Source: Prevotella melaninogenica (GTDB taxonomy: Bacteria; Bacteroidota; Bacteroidia; Bacteroidales; Bacteroidaceae). From it: 64,000 bases of DNA. Each line of letters opens with the position of its first letter. The stretch's first letter is position 1. Shown piece after piece: positions 16,661 to 25,713 of the stretch. Under the pieces are notes generated by a model. The model saw only the letters and a list, made by a program, of their open reading frames with translations. It was not told where the DNA came from and did no database searches. Both the position numbers and the translations under genes were made by a program. The DNA is taken from positions 248,001 through 312,000 of the forward strand of contig NZ_CP054010.1 of the NCBI RefSeq assembly GCF_013267595.1. The letters run 5' to 3'.

Positions 16661-19084
16661 TTAAAATGGCAAACCAATCGCTAAGTGGAAGGCTTGTGCA
16701 TCCTTAAATTTTGATATGTTATAGAAGCCTGTTTTACCAGTTTCATAAGGCACGTGTAAGCCAAGTCCCCAATCAAGACGAATCATAAAGTAGCCAATAT
16801 CGTAGCGTAGACCAACTCCCGTACCGAGTGCCATTTCATTTAATACATTCTTTATCTTGAAATGTCCTTCTGGACGACCATCGTCGTAGTGCATTGTCCA
16901 CACATTACCAGCATCGAGGAAAACTGCTCCGTAGAGTGAACCCATAAGGTGAGGACGATATTCAAGATTGAATTGCAGTTTAATATCACCTGTTTGCTCT
17001 ACGTATGAACGTCGACGCTGCGTTGAGCGATAACGTCCTGGACCTATTTGTCGGGCATTAAACGCACGGATACTATTAGCTCCACCCACATAGAATTGTT
17101 CAGTATAAGGTGCAAAACGACTATTACCATAAGCCCATAGCGTACCCAAATTGACGTGGGCAGCAACACTACTCTTCTCTCCTATGTTCCATACTTTTGT
17201 AAGATTGGCATCAACTTTGAAAAATTGTGCGTATGGATTTTTAAAAAGTTTCTTTTCTTTTTCACTCCAACGTCTGCCAAAGGCAGCGTAACCTGCAGAC
17301 AAGATGTTAGAAGCTTCACTAACCGTTGTCCATATTTTAATCGGACTCTTATAACGAGCTGGACTCATAAAGGTGTATTGGAACATCATCTTAGGAATGA
17401 ACTGGTCTGCCAATGATACTTCAAGATATGGAACACTATCTATCAATTCAAGATAACGGTCAGTCACGTTATGCATATACTCATAAGTTAGTGTCAAAGG
17501 AGAGAACGAATAGCTATTACGCTCGTTTGGCTGCCACTGGTATGTTAACTCGCCTGACACAACATGACGCTTGAAATACTTAGAACGGTTCAACACATCT
17601 ACAGAAGCTTTAAGCGTAGTTGATGGTGTCGTATAATAAGTGCGAGGACCTTTTGGAATATAAACAAGTCCCTTCTCTGCAGCTTCTGCACTCTTTCTCT
17701 CTTCGCGTTCCCAACGCTTTCGTGGTGGAGTAATGAAAGGATTGACAAGGCGAGGAAACTGTAAACTGGCTTCAGCACCATACTCATAATTATTCAGTCC
17801 AAGGTGATCACGGTCGTCATCATCACTACTTGCCGACCATTCGTAAGAACCATGTACGCGTAAGTTAAGTTTCTCACCACCACGGAATGCATTACGTTTT
17901 GTCAGACCAATAATAGCCTCTGGACCATATCTGCCACTTGTTTTCCCCTTTCCATTAGCCTCAATATAGAAGTCATAAGGCTTATCAAAGGTGCAATTAA
18001 TGGTCATGTCTAAGATATTACATGAATCAGTGCTATCACGTGGAGTGAAAGTAAAGTTCGTAGCAGAGAATAGTCCGCTACCATTCAGCTGTTGCTGGCT
18101 TTTTTCAAATAGTTCGTTATTATACACAGTACCCGGCCATATCTTTAAATCATTAGCTATGGCGCGTAGACGGAGTGGCATGTGCGAACCGTTGTAATTC
18201 ACAATGACATCACGGAAACGCTTGTGCTGAGTAAGAGAATCTATGAACTGACGCTGTAGGTTGATGTTAATGGTTCCTATTGTCCATTTTCTCAATGCTT
18301 TATCACTTACTGAATCCGCCATCTGCAGACGAACAGAAGCTAAGCCATAAGCCTTCGTTGTGTCAGCAAGATAACTCGCATCGTTATTCTGATAATAATA
18401 ATAACCATTATTACGGAACAAATCAGTTATTCGCTTGCGTTCTCGTTCAAGTGTTGCTACATCAAAAGCATCTCCCTTGCGGATAATTGCTTTATCAAGA
18501 TTGGTTCTTATCAAACTATCTGCTGAAGGTGGAAAGTTGGTGTATTGCACGCTATCGAGCAACCACAGACGTCCCATATCAACAGCATACTGTAGTCGCA
18601 TCTTCTTTGGATTACTCTGTGTAAGCTTCTCATAGCTTATCTTTCCTTTGAAATAACCACGTTTGCATAAGAGATTTTCACCAACCGTTACGCGCAAATC
18701 AGGTGTTGTTGAACTCATTAATACCGGTGAAGAGCCAAATGCACGTACTAACCAACGACTGAGTCCGGTTGTATCTTGTGAGAAAGCATTCCATATCCAT
18801 AACCCGATAGGGAAAGGAGAACGCACACTGGGACTACCCAACCAAGCGGCATTAGGCTTAGTTGCTAACACAAGATCCAACTCTTCTTTCACATCATTGA
18901 AGTGTTGATTTTCTTTGTAATTACTGTATTTTGTCGGCTCCATACCTGTATATAGCTGTTCACCATCAGGGATTGCTGAAGTCGTACTACAGGCAGCAAG
19001 TATGAATAAGAATGCCATAAAAGCAAATAGTTCTATAACGCCTTTTCTACCTGTTGTTCTTATATATTTATTTCTTTTTCTCAT
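16661..19084 (-). CDS. tamL: TamL: BamA/TamA-type outer-membrane assembly lipoprotein
   Basis: 807 residues. The N-terminus carries a lipobox (FILAACSTTS, Cys ~32), which marks the Bacteroidetes lipoprotein form TamL rather than the signal-peptide TamA. POTRA-like segments span ~residues 130-400 (NGYYYYQNNDASY; PGTVYNNELFEKSQQQL). The Omp85 16-strand barrel covers the rest, with the lid-loop motif region FYVGGANSIRAFNARQIGPG (~685-704; V/I-R-G/A-F type) and a terminal Phe (HLAIGLPF) for barrel insertion. It works with TamB to pass proteins or lipids to the outer membrane. The start overlaps the tamB stop by 17 bp, so the pair is translated together. Confidence 0.9.
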   Translation of the reverse strand: MRKRNKYIRTTGRKGVIELFAFMAFLFILAACSTTSAIPDGEQLYTGMEPTKYSNYKENQHFNDVKEELDLVLATKPNAAWLGSPSVRSPFPIGLWIWNAFSQDTTGLSRWLVRAFGSSPVLMSSTTPDLRVTVGENLLCKRGYFKGKISYEKLTQSNPKKMRLQYAVDMGRLWLLDSVQYTNFPPSADSLIRTNLDKAIIRKGDAFDVATLERERKRITDLFRNNGYYYYQNNDASYLADTTKAYGLASVRLQMADSVSDKALRKWTIGTININLQRQFIDSLTQHKRFRDVIVNYNGSHMPLRLRAIANDLKIWPGTVYNNELFEKSQQQLNGSGLFSATNFTFTPRDSTDSCNILDMTINCTFDKPYDFYIEANGKGKTSGRYGPEAIIGLTKRNAFRGGEKLNLRVHGSYEWSASSDDDDRDHLGLNNYEYGAEASLQFPRLVNPFITPPRKRWEREERKSAEAAEKGLVYIPKGPRTYYTTPSTTLKASVDVLNRSKYFKRHVVSGELTYQWQPNERNSYSFSPLTLTYEYMHNVTDRYLELIDSVPYLEVSLADQFIPKMMFQYTFMSPARYKSPIKIWTTVSEASNILSAGYAAFGRRWSEKEKKLFKNPYAQFFKVDANLTKVWNIGEKSSVAAHVNLGTLWAYGNSRFAPYTEQFYVGGANSIRAFNARQIGPGRYRSTQRRRSYVEQTGDIKLQFNLEYRPHLMGSLYGAVFLDAGNVWTMHYDDGRPEGHFKIKNVLNEMALGTGVGLRYDIGYFMIRLDWGLGLHVPYETGKTGFYNISKFKDAQAFHLAIGLPF

Positions 19085-22000
19085 TTACAAAGTTTATTAA
19101 TGTATCTCGTTTGGGCTTCTCAGTCTTTGGTGCTACCATAGGATTATCTTCTTTAGAGCGGAAGATATCCTTGAAATGACGTAACTTACGACGCCACATG
19201 AAGCCAGCACCAAACTCACTCAAGTTACCTTCTAACCAATCGTATGCCTCACGCTCATAATAGAGTTTTAAATACTTGGTTTCTTTTTGGTTTAGACGAT
19301 ATTCAAGCGAGAAGTTATCGAAGTAAGCACCATTATCTTCAGAGAACTGTGAACCTGTTGAAACTCGTCCACCCATAATGATACGTAGGCGATTATTCCA
19401 CAGACGTTTTGAGAACTTGAAGGTATAGTCGGTGTGTAAGTTACCATTCACATCGGCAGCACTTTCCATATTGGCAGTCAAGTCGAGTCCCATAGAGTTA
19501 AGGGCTTTACCCGTAATAGAGTTGACTTGTGTCTGTAGGAAGCCCGCTAATGCACCACTCATGGCAGTATTAGCACTTGCTGAGTTATCACCATCGAAGT
19601 ACATACCTGATGCTAACATTGTAACGGCAAGCTTTGAGCGTTCCTCAACACTCTTCGTATTAAGGATATTCTGCATCTCTTGGTCGTCTGGAGCAGTTAT
19701 AATAAATTCCACACCAGGTTTAGGGAACTGCTTGGTAAGGCTTACACCACACTCAAAATCAACAATCTTACCTTCCCCCGAACCACTCGAAACACTTGTT
19801 CTGACTTCTTCCGTTGCGGTAATTTTCAGTGTTGGTTTCATCGGATCACCCGTAAATTCAAGATAACTTCCGTCTTTAATGTTGAAAGTACGGAGTGGAA
19901 TAACTGGCAGAGAGTATTTCATCTTACCATCACTCAACGTATATCTACCTCGAACCTGCACACCATTGGTCGGGTCATAATTAAGAAGTAGATTGCCGCC
20001 ACCTACAAAATCGACATAATTAGACTGATCAGCATTCAACGCACATAATACATGTGCCTGCTCATCAATATCTACACCAAGCCCCATTGTAAAGCCAGTA
20101 ATATCTGGACGTTTGACAACATTAATCGTCGAATCATTGAAGTTGGTGAACTGAACGAGGTCTTTCAAATCGTCATCAGTAGATAATGTACCATCGCGTA
20201 CTACGTATGTAACATCTGTACTACCTAAGACATCAAGCTTTCCAACTAACTGTAAGTTATTTAAAAGACCGTTTATTCGTCCTGTAAAGTCAACGAATGC
20301 CTTTCCATAAACTTCTGATCGGGAATTCTTCTTCGCATTGATAATTTGGAAATTCTTAGCCCTCAGTTGTGCATCAAGCTGCATCTTATTAAGATTAGAG
20401 AAGTCTAAGTAGCCCGATATGTCGAGTGGTGAACCATTACTTGCAAAGAGTTCGAAGTTCTCAAACTGAATATGGCTATTGTGTATTTGAACAGGATCAT
20501 CCGCAAAGCGCATCCTTATGCCGTAAGGTGCACTCACCAAATAAGTTGAATCAAGATAAATCTCACCATTGAAGTCCAAGTTCTTAAGTGGACCCTTTAC
20601 CGTTAGGGTTCCTTCTCCTACTCCATCGAGTCCTACAATTTGGTCAGGAACGAAGCCATTGACGTAATTCAGTGGGAAACGGTTCATCTCCAAGGTTGCA
20701 TCAAGTTCTCCAGCCCCCTCATTATTATAGGTACCCGAAAGCGAACCGACTTCCTTTCCGTTTTGCGTTATTATACCATCAACATAGTGAGTACCATCTC
20801 CCTTAGGCATATAAACAAACTGTGTGCCCACATCTCCCATAGGACTATTCTCATAAACAAGTTTCTTAATAGTCATATCGCTTGATATCGTGAGTTCCTT
20901 TTCTGTCTGAACAAGGTGATAGTCACCGTCCAACATACCCGACAACTTCGGCGCAAATGGTAAGACTTCAAACAAACTACCTAACTCAAAGTGGTTCATT
21001 GAGAGTGTAACGTTTTGTAATGAAGTAGAATCATTATCTTCTGTTGACACGAGCATACCCGTTCCGTCAGCTGCCACCAGACGAAGGTTGGCAGATAGAC
21101 GACGGTCACGTCCGATGTAGATATAGTTGGAGTCATTGACTGTAAATGACTTATAACCTAAGATAGATTGAGGAGAAGTAATTGAAAGTTCTATTCCCCT
21201 ACCCTTCATAGCAGCCTTCATCGCTAAGTCGAAACCAGTCTTACCCTTATTATCAAGGATGGTTGCATGTGTCTTCAAACCATGTTCATAGAGTGCACCC
21301 TGCAAAGATCCATGATAAGGATATGTATTATTAGGGTTATTTATTACAGATAGCATATAGTTCAACTGTCCATCAATACTGTTAAGGTCAGCCCTAATAC
21401 TGTCGAGAAGAATATCATTATATACCAAAGAATCAATACTAATTCTTCCATCAAGTCCCTTTGTTGGTGATGATGTCAGGTTAATATCAGCCTGACTAAA
21501 GGCATATCCATCTTGTGCTAACAAGTTAGAGAACAAGTTATCACGTCCACTGCGGAGCGTAAAGTGTCCTGTTGGTAACTGACGGAGTATAGCAGACTGA
21601 TCTATACGTCGATTAGTCAATTGCTCACGTACAGTCTTATAGATTAGCTTTCCACTTTCTGTCAATTGGTTGACACTACTATTAAAAGCTGTACTGAGAT
21701 GGAAGTCTCCACCATTCAGGACTGCATGCACTGTATCACGACGACTCATAAGGTCGACATTCACATCACCTGGAGTATAGGTACGGTCTTTTTCGGTAAC
21801 ACGAAGATTGCCAATCAAACCACGAACATTCAAATTATCTTTGCCAGACATTGCAAACGAGGTGTTAGCAGAGAAACTACTTGTCATCGCTTTGTCTACA
21901 ATTCCTAATTGGTAAAGGTCTACACGTGGGAAAACTCCATTTATTGAACCATCAATTTGATCACCACGCATGGTTGCATCAAGATTGAAATTACCTTCAG

Positions 22001-24218
22001 CTAATGGTAAACGCTCTCCCTTACGTTGTTCGCTTAGTAATAAATTACCCACATTTCCACTTACAGCATAGTACTTCTTCATATCTGAACGAAGTGTAAT
22101 GTCTGTATTAGCAGATGTTATATAATGCTTATCTATAAATCCGAAAGCCTGCAAATCAGCTTCTGATAGATTTCCTTTTATGTGAGTGTCAAGGCTACCA
22201 GGGCGTACATCAGCTCGCACATCAAAGTTTCCAGCTGCTAAAAGTCTGCTTTTCTTTCGTCCTTCTTGCAGAAAGCGGAACGAACGAAGTGGACCACTGA
22301 CATGATGAATGTTCTTCATATCAGAGTGTACATCAACATCAGCCCATGTAGAAACTACATATCTTTGATTCATTACGCCCATGGCGTACAAGTCAACACG
22401 ACGTAACCAACCACGTAGATGACCATCCACAAGTTTTGTATTAACTCTGCCTTTATAAGTGAAGTCGCCACCTATCATTCGGTTCGTACTCTTTACATGA
22501 GCCGAAAGTTGCTCTCCATGTTTTGAAATGTCTCCATTCAAGCCATCCAATACGTAGTTACCATATTTGAAACTACGAATACGAAGGCTGAGATTGGTTG
22601 ATGATTTTGGATTTAAGAAGTCTGTGCCTCGTCCTTGCATCTTTATTGTTCCGGAGAAAGCTGATAAACCCATATGGGGTAAGAAACGATGAACTGGGAA
22701 CGAAGTTGCATCTGCTGTAAGACGATATAGTTCTGTTGCTGTATTATAAGCACCATTCAATCGAATACGTCCGTCACCTTGTGTCAACTGTATGTTACCT
22801 GTGTACAGCGTTTTACGCACATGAATATCACCATTTATACCTACTCCATGTGGGAAAGCTATTGTCTTGCGCACATCACGTGGTAATAATTTAGAAACAA
22901 AACCAAGATTACTTGCTGTTCCTTTAAGTTTTAAGTCACTGCGAAGATGACCAGCTCCAGACATCATATCAGCTATCCATCCTGTTCCTGTAAGGTCAAA
23001 ATAGCCTGGCATAGCTAAACGAAGCTGTTTAAAAGCTGCTGAACGAAGATTTCCATCCAGTTGACCCTTTATGATGATATTTTGATTAGGAATTGCCTGA
23101 TAAATATTCTTTGGTACGGAGGTTAGGAACGGGTGCAAATCTCCCAGACGTAGAAAACCATCTAACTGAGTAGATATCTGCCCAGGATTCTTATCAGCAA
23201 AGGCATTCATGTCCATCATAAACCGTCCAGAAAGCTCAGTGTTAGGTAGTCGGAAATACAAATCAGGTAGATTGATACTTGTAGAATCCATAGAAAATGG
23301 TCCACGGAAATCCTTTACTATCAGTCCACTCTTTTCCTTCATATTAGCTGTACGAACACGTAATCGAATCTTTGGAGCAGCATATAGGAAGGAATCTATA
23401 CCTAAATTAACATCTTGCATGGCTATATGTGATGCATCAAAACCTGTCTTTGCATGGCGTACATAGTTTTGATCATAACTAAAATCACCGCCTTGCCAAT
23501 CTACGTTTGCAACCTTGTATATGTTGTCATGTAATAGAAGTTCAGCTCCGTTAGCTACTGCTTTCTTAAAGTTAGCATGAACACTCATTGTGTCGCCAGG
23601 CATATGGAGGCGAAAATCCGTTTTTGTAAGATTAAGTTTATCTATATTGATACGCCAAAGTGGCTTCTGTTTGTTTGGATCTTCGGGTACAGTATCTCCC
23701 AAAGCAATATCTACCCATCCCCCTTCTATATCTGCTTTGTTAACACGAACAGAATCACCAACAAGGTTAACTGCATGGCTAACAATATGCAAGCGTTGCA
23801 AATCACCACGAATACGTAGGTCACCAATAAAGTTGACGGTATTTGCTTTGAGTTTTGTAAATGTTAATTCGTTTACTTCTACCCTACTTTTAAGCAATGG
23901 CAATAGATCTACATTAGCCACCAAGCGATGTACATCTGCCACCGTATCTTTCTTATTAGGGATAGAATCATTCGGGCGAAGCATCTTTAGACCATCTAAC
24001 TGAAGGTCTAATGGAAAAGAAAGATTGACCCGTTCGATGCTTACCTCCATTCCAGTCTTGTCTGAAACATAGGCCGCCACATGCTTTACAGCCCAATTTT
24101 GAACGGGTGGACAATATAGTAAAGCTACGAGGATAAGAAACAGAATGACAGGTGTTGCTACAATTGCAACCAGCCATTTCAAGCTCCTATTCATATTTAA
24201 AATGTTAGTCATTAACAA
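19068..24218 (-). CDS. tamB: TamB: translocation and assembly module, AsmA-like bridge protein
   Basis: 1,716 residues. An N-terminal signal anchor (WLVAIVATPVILFLILVALL, ~residues 15-34) holds it in the inner membrane. A very long repetitive beta-rich body follows (many D-G-x-I/L strand turns, as in AsmA/TamB lipid-duct proteins), ending in the DUF490/TamB domain (~1,330-1,700; GLGVDIDEQAHVLCAL, RYTLSDGKMKYSLPVIPL, LASGMYFDGD). It spans the periplasm and connects to TamL. The start chosen is ATG at 24218; a second Met three residues in and another at residue 8 are alternatives. It is the first gene of the tamB-tamL operon. Confidence 0.9.
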   Translation of the reverse strand: MLMTNILNMNRSLKWLVAIVATPVILFLILVALLYCPPVQNWAVKHVAAYVSDKTGMEVSIERVNLSFPLDLQLDGLKMLRPNDSIPNKKDTVADVHRLVANVDLLPLLKSRVEVNELTFTKLKANTVNFIGDLRIRGDLQRLHIVSHAVNLVGDSVRVNKADIEGGWVDIALGDTVPEDPNKQKPLWRINIDKLNLTKTDFRLHMPGDTMSVHANFKKAVANGAELLLHDNIYKVANVDWQGGDFSYDQNYVRHAKTGFDASHIAMQDVNLGIDSFLYAAPKIRLRVRTANMKEKSGLIVKDFRGPFSMDSTSINLPDLYFRLPNTELSGRFMMDMNAFADKNPGQISTQLDGFLRLGDLHPFLTSVPKNIYQAIPNQNIIIKGQLDGNLRSAAFKQLRLAMPGYFDLTGTGWIADMMSGAGHLRSDLKLKGTASNLGFVSKLLPRDVRKTIAFPHGVGINGDIHVRKTLYTGNIQLTQGDGRIRLNGAYNTATELYRLTADATSFPVHRFLPHMGLSAFSGTIKMQGRGTDFLNPKSSTNLSLRIRSFKYGNYVLDGLNGDISKHGEQLSAHVKSTNRMIGGDFTYKGRVNTKLVDGHLRGWLRRVDLYAMGVMNQRYVVSTWADVDVHSDMKNIHHVSGPLRSFRFLQEGRKKSRLLAAGNFDVRADVRPGSLDTHIKGNLSEADLQAFGFIDKHYITSANTDITLRSDMKKYYAVSGNVGNLLLSEQRKGERLPLAEGNFNLDATMRGDQIDGSINGVFPRVDLYQLGIVDKAMTSSFSANTSFAMSGKDNLNVRGLIGNLRVTEKDRTYTPGDVNVDLMSRRDTVHAVLNGGDFHLSTAFNSSVNQLTESGKLIYKTVREQLTNRRIDQSAILRQLPTGHFTLRSGRDNLFSNLLAQDGYAFSQADINLTSSPTKGLDGRISIDSLVYNDILLDSIRADLNSIDGQLNYMLSVINNPNNTYPYHGSLQGALYEHGLKTHATILDNKGKTGFDLAMKAAMKGRGIELSITSPQSILGYKSFTVNDSNYIYIGRDRRLSANLRLVAADGTGMLVSTEDNDSTSLQNVTLSMNHFELGSLFEVLPFAPKLSGMLDGDYHLVQTEKELTISSDMTIKKLVYENSPMGDVGTQFVYMPKGDGTHYVDGIITQNGKEVGSLSGTYNNEGAGELDATLEMNRFPLNYVNGFVPDQIVGLDGVGEGTLTVKGPLKNLDFNGEIYLDSTYLVSAPYGIRMRFADDPVQIHNSHIQFENFELFASNGSPLDISGYLDFSNLNKMQLDAQLRAKNFQIINAKKNSRSEVYGKAFVDFTGRINGLLNNLQLVGKLDVLGSTDVTYVVRDGTLSTDDDLKDLVQFTNFNDSTINVVKRPDITGFTMGLGVDIDEQAHVLCALNADQSNYVDFVGGGNLLLNYDPTNGVQVRGRYTLSDGKMKYSLPVIPLRTFNIKDGSYLEFTGDPMKPTLKITATEEVRTSVSSGSGEGKIVDFECGVSLTKQFPKPGVEFIITAPDDQEMQNILNTKSVEERSKLAVTMLASGMYFDGDNSASANTAMSGALAGFLQTQVNSITGKALNSMGLDLTANMESAADVNGNLHTDYTFKFSKRLWNNRLRIIMGGRVSTGSQFSEDNGAYFDNFSLEYRLNQKETKYLKLYYEREAYDWLEGNLSEFGAGFMWRRKLRHFKDIFRSKEDNPMVAPKTEKPKRDTLINFVNEKKK

Positions 24219-24632
24219 CTTTCTCGAGAAAATATCCTTAATAAGTAGGATTAATACGTTAGTAAACTCATATAATTACCTGCAAAGTAACACAAAAAAA
24301 ATGGAATAGAAGAGTTTAAAAAGGTAAAAAAGCAAAAAGAGAATGGGATAAAATAAGGTTCTCCTGATTATTGTCTAATCGCCTTTCGTATTGCTTTAAT
24401 AGAAAAACGGAAATTAGATATAAAACAAACAAATAGCCAATATTGTTAATTAGTTTTTCCCTATATCTTCCTATACTAAAAAGCCGATTCATTATTATAC
24501 CCCGAAAATACAGATAAAGGGATGATATTATATTTACAAAAAACTATAATAAACACATATAAGTAATGATAAAAATGCTACCAAAAAGAAAGTCTACAAC
24601 AAACAGTAAATCAGCTGGTTATAAAGATGTGT
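24219..24632. other. AT-rich intergenic region, no gene seen
   Basis: About 400 bp upstream of tamB. It contains the tamB promoter region (a TTACTTTGC box on the minus strand near 24284-24292, lacking a clear -33 partner). I see no reading frame, RNA gene or repeat before the array that starts at 24633. Confidence 0.5.
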
Positions 24633-24735
24633 TTTAAAAGGTGCTTAATTAGACTTCAAAAGGGCGTTAGTAAGATCTCAATAGGGCACCTTTTACAAGC
24701 CAATTAGGCATCTTTTAGAAGCTAAAAGGGCATGT
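24633..24735. repeat. uninterrupted 22-nt repeat array, family 2
   Basis: Read on the minus strand the units are GCCCTTTTAGCTTCTAAAAG+AT, GCCTAATTGGCTTGTAAAAG+GT, GCCCTATTGAGATCTTACTA+AC, GCCCTTTTGAAGTCTAATTA+A and GCACCTTTTAAAAC. On the plus strand the GC anchors fall at 24643, 24664, 24686, 24708 and 24730, that is 21, 22, 22 and 22 nt apart. The same order of units, including the one 21-nt unit, is found in the IS-split copy at 13850/15981-16058. Confidence 0.85.
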
Positions 24736-24834
24736 TTTGCGTTTTGAATTGCGTGAAAATAGTTTACAAACACTACGTAGCTTGACGTCCGAAAAAATAG
24801 ATGAATGAAAGACTGATGTCAACTTGTTAGAATT

Positions 24835-25647
24835 TCATTTCAGCAACTCCTTTAGTTTAGTCCATACTTTCAACTTCTCTTCGAATGTCATTCGACTATA
24901 GGCAGAAGACGTTGATGGAAAGACATAACATGGTATATTAACTTTGCCAATTGCCTTTAGGAAAGCCTTATATGCTTTTTGACCATTAAAGACAAGGTAT
25001 TTAATGGATTGATATTGATTCAGTAGGTCTTTTATCTCATTAGTAGAAGGATTGCCGATGAAGCCTCTATCAAGACTACCTTTTCTTAAACCTTCCTTAT
25101 AAACATCCCACAGCCCTATACCGATATTGTTAAGAAATGAACGGCTCTTTTCTAATCTATTTGTTGAATTGAAAAGATTATTGATAATCTTCCAAAACGT
25201 ATTGCGTGGATTAAGATAGTAGGACTGCTGCTGGATAGAAATATCTCCAGGCATAGTACCTAAGATGAGTACCTTGGTTTTCTCATTTACCCATGGAACA
25301 AGTCCCTGTTTAAAATTAGAAGACATATCTTGAGAAACTGATGGCAAATTTTCTTTACATTTGCTTTTGGGAAATGGCGAGGAGGTAAACTGACAAAGAT
25401 TAATTGACGTTTTATTCTTTTGACTATCAGTGAAGTCTAAAGATGTTTTAAGGCGTATTTTACCGTCTTCAATAATAAAAAACTGTGGATATTTTCTTGC
25501 ACGAGTTCTTATCTGTTTGGCTGGAGCCATAGAACCTTCCTGTTGTAGATATAATTTCTTTTCAAATATTTTCTGGGCTATTTCAGCAGAGCTCATCGCA
25601 GAACCATAGCCCTCTAATACGTAAATAATAGCTTCATGTAAAGTCAT
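24835..25647 (-). CDS. HARE-HTH domain fused to a DNA glycosylase of the UDG superfamily (hypoxanthine/mismatch type)
   Basis: 270 residues. Residues 1-68 match the HARE-HTH winged helix (LHEAIIYVLEGYG, SSAEIAQKIFEKKLYLQQEG, then RARKYPQFFIIEDGKIRL), a domain thought to sense DNA or chromatin state. After a ~40-residue polar linker, residues ~118-270 are a UDG-fold glycosylase of the DNA-deoxyinosine/family 6 type: active-site motif 1 LILGTMPGDISIQQQSYYL with PRNTFW, and motif 2 FPSTSSAYSRMTFEEKLKVW. It would excise deaminated or mismatched bases. A lone gene with its own short upstream region. The IS4-type element starts 73 bp upstream of its start codon and separates it from the yigZ operon. 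Substrate choice is inferred. Confidence 0.82.
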   Translation of the reverse strand: MTLHEAIIYVLEGYGSAMSSAEIAQKIFEKKLYLQQEGSMAPAKQIRTRARKYPQFFIIEDGKIRLKTSLDFTDSQKNKTSINLCQFTSSPFPKSKCKENLPSVSQDMSSNFKQGLVPWVNEKTKVLILGTMPGDISIQQQSYYLNPRNTFWKIINNLFNSTNRLEKSRSFLNNIGIGLWDVYKEGLRKGSLDRGFIGNPSTNEIKDLLNQYQSIKYLVFNGQKAYKAFLKAIGKVNIPCYVFPSTSSAYSRMTFEEKLKVWTKLKELLK

Positions 25648-25713
25648 ATCAGTCTGTTTTTTTATTCAATTATGTCATTGTATAATATTTCTGTTATCTA
25701 ACTTTTTGTAGTA

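Noticed and set aside
23590..24003. Plus-strand frame opposite tamB
   Set aside because: Antisense to a clear gene; basic, low-complexity translation typical of shadow frames.
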